Made by a program: the position numbers and the translations under genes. Shown one piece after another: positions 36,240 through 45,581 of a DNA stretch of 64,000 bases. The DNA comes from Paroceanicella profunda (GTDB taxonomy: Bacteria; Pseudomonadota; Alphaproteobacteria; Rhodobacterales; Rhodobacteraceae): contig NZ_CP040820.1 in assembly GCF_005887635.2 (NCBI RefSeq), forward strand, positions 1 through 64,000, written 5' to 3'. Every line of letters starts with the position of its first letter. The first letter of the stretch is position 1. The notes beneath the pieces are model-generated. The model was not told the DNA's origin. It did not search any database and saw only the letters and a list, made by a program, of their open reading frames with translations.

Positions 36240-36617
36240 TCAGCCCTGCGGGGCAGGGCCGTTCAGCGCGGTTTCGAGCAGCGCGAGCAGCCGGACCTCG
36301 TCCAGCGGCTTGTCCAGCACGGCCAGAGCGCCGCTCGCAAGGGCACGGCGGCGCAGCGGTTCGGAGAGGAAGGCCGTCACCAGGATGAACGGCACCGTGC
36401 AGGCGCGGGCGCGCAACTCCTCCAGCAACTCCAGCCCGGAGCGCCCGGGCATGCGGTAATCGCTGACGATGCACGCGATCTCCCGCGCGTCATGCGCCGA
36501 GAACGCCGCCACCGAGGCAAACACCCGGGTGCGATGGCCTGCAGACCGCAGGAGGCTCGCGGTGGCATCACGTACATGGTCGTCATCGTCCAGAACGGCT
36601 ATGAGAAACTGGGTCAC
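36240..36617 (-). CDS. single-domain response regulator (receiver only)
   Basis: A 125-residue CheY-like receiver with no output domain. Acidic pocket DDDD at residues 10-13, phospho-acceptor Asp in CIVSDYRMPGRSG, Thr in ILVTAF, and the conserved Lys in VLDKPLD. The sequence style (DYRMPGRSGLELLEEL) is that of FixJ receivers. Starts at a GTG (36617) with a weak upstream purine stretch. It may act as a phosphate sink or partner for the nearby FixL-like kinase. Confidence 0.87.
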   Translation of the reverse strand: MTQFLIAVLDDDDHVRDATASLLRSAGHRTRVFASVAAFSAHDAREIACIVSDYRMPGRSGLELLEELRARACTVPFILVTAFLSEPLRRRALASGALAVLDKPLDEVRLLALLETALNGPAPQG

Positions 36618-36742
36618 GCTGCGCTTTCATTCCCGGGGCATCCCCAATGAACGCTTTCAGGCGTGAATATGTGTCCCGCGGCCTGCGGCTTCATCCTATA
36701 CATGTGTTTACCGTGCCCGGCGGCCGCGGCAGGGGCGCCCGT

Positions 36743-37375
36743 TCAGGACTGGCGCAGCCACTCGGAGAGGCGCACCAGGTCGGCCACGGAGCGGGTGTCC
36801 ATCTTCCTCATCATGCTGGAGCGGTGCAGCTTCACGGTGATCTCCGCGAGGCCCAGTTCCCCGGCGATCTGCTTGTTCAGCAGGCCGCGCACCACGCCCT
36901 CCATCACCTCGCGCTCACGCGGGGTGAGGCTGTCGTGCCGGGCGCGCAGGGCGGCGGCCGCCTCGTCCCGCGCGCGGCGGGCCCGGTCCCGGGCCAGGGC
37001 CGCGTCCACGGCGTCCAGCATGTCCTGGTCCCGGAACGGCTTGGTGAGGAAGTCTACCGCGCCGGCCTTCATCGCCTGCACGGACATGGGGATGTCGCCA
37101 TGCCCGGTCATGAAGATGAGCGGAATGCCGTGGCCCAGCTCCGCGAGGCGCTGCTGCAGCTCCAGCCCGCCGATGCGCGGCATGCGGATGTCGGCGATGA
37201 TGCAGCTCGTGCCGTCGGGCAGGCCGCCGTCGAGCAGCTCCATCGCGCTCTCGCAGGTCCGGGTGTGCAGGCCGACCGAGCGCAGCAGACTGTCGATGGA
37301 GCCGCGCACCCGGGGATCGTCGTCAACGATGACGACGGTATCGCGTCCGGGCTCGGCAGGGCGGTCACTCGTCAT
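36743..37375 (-). CDS. FixJ-like two-component response regulator
   Basis: A 210-residue regulator. The receiver spans residues about 12-125, with the phospho-acceptor in IIADIRMPRIGG, Thr in FMTGHGD and Lys in FLTKPFRDQD. A LuxR-type helix-turn-helix follows (LTPREREVMEGVVRGLLNKQIAGELGL, ITVKLHRSSMMRKM). It is likely phosphorylated by the FixL-like kinase at 33596. The ATG at 37375 is chosen as the FixJ-standard start. The frame is open far upstream only because of GC bias and a hexanucleotide repeat. Confidence 0.9.
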   Translation of the reverse strand: MTSDRPAEPGRDTVVIVDDDPRVRGSIDSLLRSVGLHTRTCESAMELLDGGLPDGTSCIIADIRMPRIGGLELQQRLAELGHGIPLIFMTGHGDIPMSVQAMKAGAVDFLTKPFRDQDMLDAVDAALARDRARRARDEAAAALRARHDSLTPREREVMEGVVRGLLNKQIAGELGLAEITVKLHRSSMMRKMDTRSVADLVRLSEWLRQS

Positions 37376-37791
37376 ATGCTGCACGGCTGCGCGCCATCCG
37401 TTCTGGTGTTGATCCTGCAAACCGCTCCGCTTGCGTACAAGCCGGGGAGCCGCGCTCCCATTTACACATAACCCATGACCCGACGCCACCGCAGGTTTTC
37501 CGGAAAGGACCGCGCAATGGTTTTCCCCCTTCCGCTGGTCCGGCACGGGCCTGACGGGCTCCGGCCCTCCCGGCCCGGCCAGCCGGGCGCGGCGCCGCGC
37601 TCCGGGGGGTGGCGCCCGGTCAGCCTGCCTGCTCTCCCCCACCGGCCCGTTCCCCTCTCTCCCTGACGGCCGGTCCCTGGGTGGCCGGCGGTTTTTCCCG
37701 ACCGTCGGCCACTCCTTTGCCAGCGCCTCCACCCGCCACCCCGGGGCGCACCCGTTCCGCTCCCTTGCACCGTCAGCCGCGGAGGCACCCC
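37376..37791. other. intergenic region, nothing recognised
   Basis: This 416-bp stretch separates the divergent FixJ-like gene and the small membrane-protein gene, so it must hold both promoters. The first 100 bases are the least GC-rich. ORFs here have no protein-like pattern and no repeats stand out. Confidence 0.5.
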
Positions 37792-38043
37792 ATGACCGGA
37801 TCCATCTCCGTCCTCGGCCACGCCAGCGCGCCGCGCAGGCGCCTGATCCTCGGAGCCGAACTGCTGCTCCTGCTGGTGCTCTACCTCGCCTTCGGGGTGA
37901 TCTGGCGGCCCGAAAGCGCCCCCGCCCCGCCGCCGACACGCCAGAGCGCCGCCCCCGATCTCGCGGCGCGCAATGCCGGGCTCGCCTCCCCCGGCGCTTG
38001 CGCGCAGTGCCAAAGGGCAGGGGTCGCCCCGTCCCTGGCCTGA
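37792..38043 (+). CDS. small single-pass membrane protein
   Basis: An 83-residue protein of unknown function. A Met-Thr-Gly start is followed by an Arg-rich stretch (SAPRRRLILGAE) and one strong membrane helix (LLLLLVLYLAFGVIW). A Pro/Ala-rich tail ends in a CAQCQR pair of Cys, which could bind a metal or form a disulfide outside the membrane. GGAGG lies 6 bases before the ATG. I do not recognise a family. Confidence 0.6.
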   Translation: MTGSISVLGHASAPRRRLILGAELLLLLVLYLAFGVIWRPESAPAPPPTRQSAAPDLAARNAGLASPGACAQCQRAGVAPSLA

Positions 38044-38380
<337 letters not shown>

Positions 38381-40027
38381 ATGTCCGACCGCGTTCCCGC
38401 CTCCGCCGACCCCTCCGCACGCCTGCGCGTCTACCCCGTCCTCACCCCGGCGCAGTGCGACCGCATCCGCGCCTTCGCGTCCGAGGACGCGCTGCACGCT
38501 GGCGACGTGCTGTTCGAGCGGGGCGGGCGCCGGGCCGATCTCTTCGTGCTGCTGGAGGGCGCCATCGGCATCTTCCACGGCGATCTCGCCGGCGGCGCCA
38601 CGGAAACCCCGGTCACCGTGCACCGGGCCGGGCAGTTCACCGGCGAACTGGACCACGTGAGCTTTCGCGCCCTGCTGGTGAGCGCGCGTGTGCTGGAGCC
38701 CGGGCGGGTGCTGCGCGTGGCCTCCGGCGACGTGGCGCGGCTGATGTCGGCGGAGCCGGAGATCGGCGAGATCCTGATGCGGGCCTTCATCCTGCGGCGC
38801 ATGGATTTCCTGCACGCCGGGGCCGCCGGCATCACGCTCATCGGCCCCGCGAGCCACCCGGACCTCCTGCGCCTGGAACGCTTCGCCCTGCGCAACGGCT
38901 ACCCGCTGCGGCTGGTCGATACCCTGGGGGCCCCGGAGGCGCCGGCGGTGCTGGAGGGCCTCGGCCTCGGCCCGGCCGATCTGCCCGCCGTGGTCCTGCC
39001 CGGCGGCGACATCCTGCGCAACCCCGCCACGCCGGAGCTCGCGGACCGGCTGGGCCTCACCGAGGCGTCCGATCCCCTGCGGGTCTGGGATGTCGTGGTG
39101 GTGGGGGCGGGGCCGGCCGGGCTGGCCACGGCCACCTATGCCGCCTCCGAGGGGTTGTCCTGCCTGGTGATCGAGGCGCTCGCCCCGGGCGGGCAGGCCG
39201 GCACCAGCTCACGCATCGAGAACTACCTCGGCTTTCCCACCGGCATCTCCGGCCAGGCGCTGGCCGCCCGGGCCCAGGTGCAGGCACAGAAATTCGGCGC
39301 GCGCATCGCGGTGTCGCGCGCGGTGACCGGGGTGAACTGCAGCTGCCACCCCTTCCGCGTCACGCTGGAGGACGGGCAGGACCTGCTTGCCGCGACCCTG
39401 GTCATCGCTTCCGGCGCGCGCTACCGCCGGCTGGCGCTGAGCGGTTGCGCGGCCTTCGAGGGCAGCGGCATCCACTATGCGGCCACGGCGATGGAAGCCG
39501 CGCTGTGTGCCGGCTCGGACGCGGTGATCGTGGGCGGCGGCAATTCCGCCGGGCAGGCGGCGGTCTACCTCTCGCGCCGCAGCCGCCACGTGCATGTACT
39601 GGTGCGCGGCGCGGGCCTCGCGGCCACCATGTCGGACTATCTCGTCACCCGGATCCGCCTGTCGCCGGACATCACCCTGCATCCCTACAGCGAGGTGGTC
39701 GCCCTCACCGGCCCCGACCGGCTGCGGCAGGTGACCTGGCGCGACATCCGCAGCGGCGCCGAAACGCGGGTGGAGGCCGGCAACCTCTTCACCATGATCG
39801 GGGCGGAGCCCAACACCGCCTGGCTGGAAGGCTGCCTGCCGCTCGACGACAGCGGCTTCGTGCTCACCGGGGCGGCGGCGGGCGCGGCATCGCCCTATGC
39901 CACCGCCTGCCCGGGCATCTACGCGGTGGGCGACGTGCGCTCCGGCTCGGTCAAGCGCGTCGCGGCCAGCGTGGGCGAGGGCTCGGCCGTGGTGCAGGAG
40001 CTGCACCGGTTCCTCGCCACGGTGTGA
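38381..40027 (+). CDS. cyclic-nucleotide-binding domain fused to thioredoxin-reductase-like FAD oxidoreductase
   Basis: A 548-residue fusion. Residues about 15-135 form a cNMP-binding domain (FERGGRRADLFVLLEGAIGIF, GQFTGELDHVS). Residues about 140-225 form a small thioredoxin-fold-like segment with no Cys pair. The rest is an FAD/NADPH reductase: FAD motif VVVGAGPAGLATATYAA at about 241, APGGQAGTSSRIENYLGFP, NADPH motif VIVGGGNSAGQAAVYLSRRS at about 381, and a C-terminal YAVGDVRSGSVKRVAASVGEG. The redox CxxC of true thioredoxin reductases is absent. The equivalent stretch reads GSGIHYAATAMEAALC. It is therefore probably an NADPH oxidoreductase gated by a nucleotide or other small ligand. A known but little-studied architecture. 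Confidence 0.87.
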   Translation: MSDRVPASADPSARLRVYPVLTPAQCDRIRAFASEDALHAGDVLFERGGRRADLFVLLEGAIGIFHGDLAGGATETPVTVHRAGQFTGELDHVSFRALLVSARVLEPGRVLRVASGDVARLMSAEPEIGEILMRAFILRRMDFLHAGAAGITLIGPASHPDLLRLERFALRNGYPLRLVDTLGAPEAPAVLEGLGLGPADLPAVVLPGGDILRNPATPELADRLGLTEASDPLRVWDVVVVGAGPAGLATATYAASEGLSCLVIEALAPGGQAGTSSRIENYLGFPTGISGQALAARAQVQAQKFGARIAVSRAVTGVNCSCHPFRVTLEDGQDLLAATLVIASGARYRRLALSGCAAFEGSGIHYAATAMEAALCAGSDAVIVGGGNSAGQAAVYLSRRSRHVHVLVRGAGLAATMSDYLVTRIRLSPDITLHPYSEVVALTGPDRLRQVTWRDIRSGAETRVEAGNLFTMIGAEPNTAWLEGCLPLDDSGFVLTGAAAGAASPYATACPGIYAVGDVRSGSVKRVAASVGEGSAVVQELHRFLATV

Positions 40028-40916
40028 CGGCGGTGCGCGCGCTCCGGTGCCCGGCCCGCCACAATGTGGCAAGTGGTGCGCGCCCAGGCGCCCCGCCCGC
40101 CGCACGGCCGCGCAAGCGCCCGCAGGACGCCCCCTCCGGCCACGCCGCCCCTCCGTCGGAGAACCGGCGCTGCGCCCGGCCCACCCCATGCACCCACCCC
40201 GCGATCGCCCCAAAGGGCTGCCCGAGGCCGAACCCCTGCGGCATGCCGGACCGCCGGCGCCGTACGCCTCCATGGGCGACAGCCCGCGTCGCCCGGGCTC
40301 CGGGCTCCGGGCTCCGGGCTCCGGGCTCCGGGCTCCGGGCTCCGGGCTCCGGGCTCCGGGCTCCGGGCTCCGGGCTCCGGGCTCCGGGCTCCGGGCTCCG
40401 GGCTCCGGGCTCCGGGCTCCGGGCTCCACAGAGCCTCGGCGCTGCGCGCGCGTTGCGCAACATATTGCATGGCGCGTTCGAGCCTCTTCCCGGCCCCGCA
40501 TCTGGACCACCGGGACCGACGGGCGGGGGATGACCGCAACACATCCTCGGCGGCCCGCTCCCCCCCAACAGGGAAACGACACAATCCGCGGGCAACGCAC
40601 ACCGCCCGGCGGGCCTGCGCGCCGTGCGGTACGGCGAACACCGCCCGGTCATCGCTGAAGGGGGGAAAGCGCGCCCCGGACGGCCCTGCGTCGGCCCGGC
40701 ACGCCGCTTGTGCCGGGAGGCACGGGCGCCCACAGCCATCGGGTGGGCCGCGTGGCGATGGAGATCGCCAGCATCGGGCGGGGCAGCCTGCGCGGCCAGC
40801 CGGGCCTCGCGGGCGGGACGCCCTGCGCGGCCGGCCAGGGCTCGCGGGCGGAGCAGCCGGCGCCGCGGGCCGAGGCTCGCGCACGGGGCCGGCCCGCACA
40901 GGCCCGCCGGGTCGGC
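40028..40916. other. 889-bp gene-free region with heptanucleotide array
   Basis: Between the reductase and Dps genes. It holds the GGGCTCC array (40295-40427). ORFs crossing it are driven by the repeat and are rejected. The last 250 bp are GC-rich without a protein signal. Confidence 0.55.
40295..40427 (+). repeat. GGGCTCC heptanucleotide repeat, 19 perfect copies
   Basis: Nineteen uninterrupted 7-bp units (133 bp). Because 7 is not a multiple of 3, all six frames stay open through it and translate as repeating heptapeptides (for example GSGLRAP), which creates false ORFs. It lies in an intergenic stretch. Confidence 0.97.
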
Positions 40917-41435
40917 TCAGGCCGAGTGGCGGCCGGCCTCGAACAGCATCCAGATCCGGGTCTCGGTCTCGTCGATCCAGGTCTCCAGCACGCTGGCTGT
41001 GGCCACGTCGCCGTAATCGTCGCACATCCCGTGCAGCACCCGCATCCGGCTTTCGAGATCGGCATTGTCGCTGCGCAGCTCGGCCAGCATGTCCGAGGGG
41101 GTGACGAAATCGGCGTCATTGCCGGGAATGCGCGCCTGCGCCGCGATCTGGCCGACGGAGCGGATCGTGGTGCCGCCCAGCTTGCGCACCCGCTCCGCCA
41201 CCGGGTCGATCATCTCGCCCAGCGTCTCGGCCTGGCCGTCGAACAGCAGGTGATAATCACGGAAATGCGGGCCGGACACGTGCCAGTGGAAGTTCTTCGT
41301 CTTGACCCAGAGCGTGAAGACATCCGCCAGCAGCGCGGTCAGCGCCGCGGAAATGTCGCGCCGGGCGTCCTGCCCGAGGGCGGTCGGAGTGGCCAGCGCG
41401 GCCTTGCGCTTCTCGCGCAGCGGGGACTCAGTCAT
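40917..41435 (-). CDS. dps: Dps family DNA-binding/ferritin-like protein
   Basis: A 172-residue dodecameric ferritin-like protein that protects DNA and oxidises iron with peroxide. The ferroxidase motif is clear: KTKNFHWHVSGPHFRDYHLLFDGQAETLGEMIDPVAERVRKLGG, cited as the blocks NFHWHVSGPHF and FDGQAETLGE. The ATG at 41435 follows GAGGAGTTCGAC. A basic N-terminus (MTESPLREKRKAAL) could bind DNA. Transcribed alone, toward the repeat region. Confidence 0.93.
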   Translation of the reverse strand: MTESPLREKRKAALATPTALGQDARRDISAALTALLADVFTLWVKTKNFHWHVSGPHFRDYHLLFDGQAETLGEMIDPVAERVRKLGGTTIRSVGQIAAQARIPGNDADFVTPSDMLAELRSDNADLESRMRVLHGMCDDYGDVATASVLETWIDETETRIWMLFEAGRHSA

Positions 41436-41936
41436 GTCGAACTCCTCGAGGGGGCCGCGGCGCGGGGATCGCGCCGGGCGGAACGGATCTCTCATGGGGC
41501 ATCCGGCGGGCCCGATATTGGCAATTCGGCGCCCGGATTGCACAGGCCGCATTCCGGCGGACGGACTCCGCTGCGGGGCATCGGCCCGCCGCCTGCGCCG
41601 GCCCGATCCGGCACGGGGCGCCTCAGCCACCACGGCGTCCGCAGGGCGCTCCGCTTCCGCCCGGGGAGCCGATGTCACGCTCAGCGCTCCGGGCTGTCCC
41701 GGGCCCGCCTGCGGACATGCAGGAGGTCTCCGGGGGCTCCGGCAGGCGCGCCCAGCCGTCGCCGAGGCGCCGCCGGGCGGGAGGTCTCCGGCACTCCTTC
41801 CACCCCTCTCCGGCGCTCCTTTCGTCCGGATGCAGGGACCCCGCACGGGGCCGCTGGCATCCGGCCTCTCGCGGCACCCGGCTTCGCGGTACGGGGCGAG
41901 GGCGGCGCTCAGACGCCTTGTGGCGCGGGCTGCCGC
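41436..41936. other. intergenic region, nothing recognised
   Basis: 501 bp of GC-rich sequence upstream of dps and downstream of the AraC gene. It must contain the dps promoter close to 41436-41530. No gene, repeat array or clear hairpin was seen. Confidence 0.45.
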
Positions 41937-42527
41937 TCAGCAGGCCCGGTGCGCGCGGCGCCAGACGAAGGGGGTCTCCCCCACGAACTTCCGGAACAGG
42001 CGCGTCATGTGCGCCTGGTCGGTGAAGCCGCAGGCGCAGGCCAGCTCGCCCAGCGGCTCGTTCGTGGTGAGCATCAGCGCCTGGGCCCGGCGCAGGCGCT
42101 TGCGGATGACGAACGTATGCGGTGTCTCGCCGGTGCTCACCTTGAAGGCGCGGGAGAAATGCCCGGAGCTGAGCCCGACCAGCCGCGCCAGGGTGTCCAC
42201 CGGAACCGCATCGCCGATGTTCGCCTCGACATGGCGGGTCACCCGGCGCAGCTGCCACTGGGCCAGCCCGCCGCGCACCACCTCGGGCCGGGCGCCGGCA
42301 TCCGGCGTCTCGGGCAGGAGCAGGCTCTCCTCCATGACAAGGGGGGCGCTCGGCTCCAGCAGGCTCGCGAGTTCGTCGAGACAGCGGCGGGCGCGGCGCG
42401 GGTCGCCGTCCAGTGCCGCGCGGGCCCGCGACAGCAGATCGCCCACGGACCGGTCTGTCCCGGCGTCGGGCAGGCGGAGCGAAACGGGGCGGGGCAGGGA
42501 GGCGGAAACATTGGAAAGCGAGAGCAT
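41937..42527 (-). CDS. AraC family transcriptional regulator
   Basis: A 196-residue regulator. The C-terminal 100 residues are the double helix-turn-helix of AraC/XylS: VTRHVEANIGDAVPVDTLARLVGLSSGHFSRAFKVSTGETP in family form, then AQALMLTTNEPLGELACACGFTDQAHMTRLFRKFVGETP. The N-terminal 90 residues show no known sensor domain and are short for the family. CAGGAGGACACCG precedes the ATG. No obvious target operon sits next to it. Confidence 0.9.
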   Translation of the reverse strand: MLSLSNVSASLPRPVSLRLPDAGTDRSVGDLLSRARAALDGDPRRARRCLDELASLLEPSAPLVMEESLLLPETPDAGARPEVVRGGLAQWQLRRVTRHVEANIGDAVPVDTLARLVGLSSGHFSRAFKVSTGETPHTFVIRKRLRRAQALMLTTNEPLGELACACGFTDQAHMTRLFRKFVGETPFVWRRAHRAC

Positions 42528-43000
42528 CGGTGTCCTCCTGGGGTCGGGCCGGACGGCCAGTGTGTGGCTATGGGGCCATCATTGCCCCCAATCGCGCCGG
42601 GCGATACCGAACGGCAGGTCATCGCGCTGGTGACATCGGATAGAGCACTCATACCTTGGTTTACCGGGATCGCCCCGTGGTCGTGCCCCGAGGCCCCCGC
42701 TGCGCGGCAAGCAGGCTGCCGCCACAAGGCGGGGCCTTGCCGCCGGGCGCGGCGGTCGGCCCGGCCCGCCTTCGCAAAACCGCCTGGCCCCGGCGTCATC
42801 CGCGGTGTGCACAACGGGGCAAATCTGCCCCGGGGGAGCGGGTTCACCCGCCCGCCGCCCGGACAATGCCCCCGAACCCATGCATTTTGCAGTGCAGCGC
42901 GCCGAATTATTCGTAAGCTGAGGTGATTGCGGGATTTCGAAAGTCCCATAATGGTAGTTATGTTGAATATTCGGGCGGCCGGCCCGGACGGGGTCTGGAG
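42528..43000. other. upstream region of the CHASE2 operon
   Basis: 473 bp. The last 120 bp (about 42880-43000) are distinctly less GC-rich than the surroundings and contain two palindromes, so the promoter of the CHASE2 operon and its control sites are probably here. The first part should hold the AraC promoter. Confidence 0.5.
42931..42962. promoter_or_regulatory. two palindromes upstream of the CHASE2 gene
   Basis: GGGATTTCGAAAGTCCC (42931-42947) is a 17-bp palindrome with one mismatched pair. CATAA-N6-TTATG (42947-42962) abuts it. Both lie 40-70 bp before the ATG at 43001, in an AT-richer stretch. They are candidate operators. No adjacent regulator is an obvious match. Confidence 0.5.
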
Positions 43001-45115
43001 ATGGGGAACTCTCGGCACAGCTCTTCCCGCGCAGGACGCGGGCTGCGGGGGCTCCGGCTGCGACGTCCTGCAGTCCCGGCCGCCGTGGTGGCCTTCATGA
43101 GCTCGGTGCGCGGGCCCTGGCTGCGCCTTGCGGGCTGGGTCTTCGTGGTGGAATTCGTGATCTCCGTGCTGGACCCCTGGGGCGCCTCGCGCGGGACGCA
43201 GCAACTCTCGGCGCGCGTCACGCTGGTGATGGCCTCACCATGGTATTCGCTGCGCTGGCCGGTGGCCCGCTCCGTGCGCGACCGGATCTCCATGGTGCTG
43301 GTCGACGAGGACATGCTGCGCCAGCGCGGCCTGCCGTATCCGCTGCCCTACGGCGCGCAGGCGGACCTGATCTGGTCCATCGCCAGCCGGGTGCAGGACC
43401 CGCCGCGCACCCGGGTTCCGGCGGACCTGCGGCCCGCGGCGGTGTTCCTCGACCTGCTCTACGCCGACAAGCGCCCGCCTGACGACGCCTTCGGGCTCAG
43501 CTTCGAGGATTTCGACGCCACGCTCAGCGAGGTGGCGGCCTGGGGCACCCTGGCCGGCGGCCTGCCCGAGCTTGCCGGGCGCATGGCGCCCCTGGCCGAG
43601 AGCCGGCCGGGCGTGCTGGTGGCCGACACGCCGGTGGACACGGCCGCGCAGGCCGCCCGGCTGGCCGGCCCGGGCGGACAGGCCGCCTCCGCCCGGCCCG
43701 ACGGGCTGAGCCTGATCCGCACCGAGGCGGCCCCCTCCGAGGTGCTGCCGGACCCGCTCCTCTACGCGCTCGCGCCGGATGGCCGGCTGTCCCCGGCGGT
43801 AAGGCTCGCGCTGTGGATGTGCGCGGCCGACCCGTGGATCCGCGCGCAATCGCCCGCCTGCGCCGGCCCGCCCGTGCCGGTGGCCGCTGTCCGCGCCGCC
43901 GCCTTCGCCTCCGCTGCCGCCGTCACCTCCCGGGCCTGCGCCGCCCTGCTGCGCGCCGCCACCGCACCGCCGGCCACCCGTGAGGCGGCGCGCGAAGCCT
44001 GCCTGCCCCTCGCGCTCACCTATGCCGCGAATGCCGGCTGGGCCCCGGAGCGTGCGGAGGCGGAGGAGGCGGGCTCCTCGGCCGCGGGCCTGCTGGCGGA
44101 GTATGCCCGCGCCCGCCGCGACGGGCATTTCGCGGGCGCGCTGGCCGGGCTCCGCTGCCTGCCGGAGAGCGGCCACCGGGCGCGGGCCCTGGCCAGCTTC
44201 GACGACGAGGCGCGCCGCGCGCGCCTCGTCGCGCTGTGCTCCGCCCGCTCCGCGCGCGAGGAGGAGGCGGCAAAGGGCCCGTTCGCCACCGTCCTCTGGG
44301 CCGCCGGCGTGCGCGATGGCGGCCCTGTGGATGGCGCGTCCCGCGAGGTGACCCGCTTCTCGCCCGCGGCGCCCTATGTCTGGGCGCGCGGCCCCGACGG
44401 CACGCTCTCCGACTCCTGCGCCGACCAGCGCATCGGGGACAGCACGGCGGCGCGGGCCGGCGAAACCCTGCGGCTCTTCCTGCGCAACCTCGCGCCCGGC
44501 GGGGCAGACGCCACGGCTCTCTGCGCCTATCACCGCAACCTGAGGCCCGGCTGGCTCATCTCCGGGGCCCCGGTCACCCGCGCTTTCGCCGACGAGGCGA
44601 TACAGGGCCGGGTGGTGCTGGTCGGCGCCTCCGTGGCCGGCATTCCGGACCTGATAGCCATGCGCGACGTCATCGCGCCCGGCCTCTGGGCCCATGCGAT
44701 GGCGCTCGACAACGTGCTCTCCCTCGGCCCGGCCCTGCGCCAGGCGCAGCATGGGGGCGCCCCGGTGCCCGACATCCTCTCGCTGGTCCTCACGCTCGGC
44801 ATGGCCTTCCTGCTGTCCGCGTTGCGGCACAGAAGCCCGATGGAGCGGCTGGAATCCCGGCTCGACGGCCTCTTGCTGGCAAAGGGCGAGGCGGGCATCG
44901 CGACGCATGTGGTTGCCCTGTGCCTCGACACGCTGATCGCCGCGGCGCTGTTGCTGGTGCTGTCTGTGGCGATGGCACTCTTCCTGCCGCTGCCGCTGTT
45001 CGACTGGCTGGGTGCCGCCGCAAGTGCCTCAATCGCACTGGAACTGCGCGGCCCGGAACACCAAGTACTTGACTCGAAAGAAGCAGAAGGGAATCCTGAA
45101 ACCAATACTCAATGA
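43001..45115 (+). CDS. CHASE2 domain membrane sensor without output domain
   Basis: A 704-residue protein. An Arg-rich N-terminus leads to a membrane helix at about residues 38-60. A very large extracytoplasmic CHASE2 region follows, with DRISMVLVDEDMLRQRG at its start, VFLDLLYADKRPPDD, and the closing signature GRVVLVGASVAGIPDLIAMRDVIAPG plus WAHAMALDNVLS. After that come two helices (IPDILSLVLTLGMAFLLSAL-like and LIAAALLLVLSVAMALFLPLP) and a short tail. CHASE2 sensors normally continue into a kinase, cyclase or GGDEF domain. Here nothing follows. The middle has an Ala-rich insertion with many Cys. ATG 43001 is preferred over an upstream in-frame start because of CTGGAG. First gene of a probable four-gene operon. 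Confidence 0.8.
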   Translation: MGNSRHSSSRAGRGLRGLRLRRPAVPAAVVAFMSSVRGPWLRLAGWVFVVEFVISVLDPWGASRGTQQLSARVTLVMASPWYSLRWPVARSVRDRISMVLVDEDMLRQRGLPYPLPYGAQADLIWSIASRVQDPPRTRVPADLRPAAVFLDLLYADKRPPDDAFGLSFEDFDATLSEVAAWGTLAGGLPELAGRMAPLAESRPGVLVADTPVDTAAQAARLAGPGGQAASARPDGLSLIRTEAAPSEVLPDPLLYALAPDGRLSPAVRLALWMCAADPWIRAQSPACAGPPVPVAAVRAAAFASAAAVTSRACAALLRAATAPPATREAAREACLPLALTYAANAGWAPERAEAEEAGSSAAGLLAEYARARRDGHFAGALAGLRCLPESGHRARALASFDDEARRARLVALCSARSAREEEAAKGPFATVLWAAGVRDGGPVDGASREVTRFSPAAPYVWARGPDGTLSDSCADQRIGDSTAARAGETLRLFLRNLAPGGADATALCAYHRNLRPGWLISGAPVTRAFADEAIQGRVVLVGASVAGIPDLIAMRDVIAPGLWAHAMALDNVLSLGPALRQAQHGGAPVPDILSLVLTLGMAFLLSALRHRSPMERLESRLDGLLLAKGEAGIATHVVALCLDTLIAAALLLVLSVAMALFLPLPLFDWLGAAASASIALELRGPEHQVLDSKEAEGNPETNTQ

Positions 45116-45230
45116 GCCTGTGGTGCTGACTTCACGGCGACCTTCTCGCAGGCGTATCCTTTGAATTTGCACTTTGGAACATGGGGCGATGTGATGTCCG
45201 GTGTTCGCTGCCAGGGAGGGGAATAGTCTC

Positions 45231-45554
45231 ATGCGCCTGATTTCCGCCGGCTCCGCGGTTCTTGCCGGGTTCACCCTGGCCTTCCCGTCGATCGCCCTGG
45301 CCGACAGTTGCACGCCTGGGGGCAAGCCCGTCACGGTGGTCTCCGTGCGCGGCGGCGCCCCGGCCACGCTGGTCAACAAGACCGGCTACACGCTGCCCAG
45401 CGGCAAGATCTGCATCGACGGCGCGGAGTATACCCGCGGCCAGGTGACGGCGAAGCCCGCCAACCCGGAGGTGGTCACCCAGACCTGCCCGGCCAAGCTC
45501 GCAACGGACGGCCGCAGCTCCCCCGGAAACACCCGCGCGCTCGGCAACTGCTGA
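45231..45554 (+). CDS. small secreted Cys-containing protein
   Basis: A 107-residue protein with a clear signal peptide (MRLISAGSAVLAGFTLAFPSIALA, cleaved before DSCTPGG). The mature part of about 80 residues has four Cys (DSC, KIC, QTC, final NC), suitable for two disulfides, and is otherwise rich in Gly, Thr and Lys. AGGGAGGGG lies upstream of the ATG. No family recognised. It sits between the CHASE2 and M48 genes on the same strand. Confidence 0.7.
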   Translation: MRLISAGSAVLAGFTLAFPSIALADSCTPGGKPVTVVSVRGGAPATLVNKTGYTLPSGKICIDGAEYTRGQVTAKPANPEVVTQTCPAKLATDGRSSPGNTRALGNC

Positions 45555-45581
45555 GCCCCGACAGCCGGAAGAGGACCTCCG

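Noticed and set aside
40064..41104. ORFs in both strands carrying repeated GSGLRAP or SPEPGAR heptapeptides
   Set aside because: A 7-bp array stays open in all six frames. Flanking sequence has no domain, start context or codon signal.
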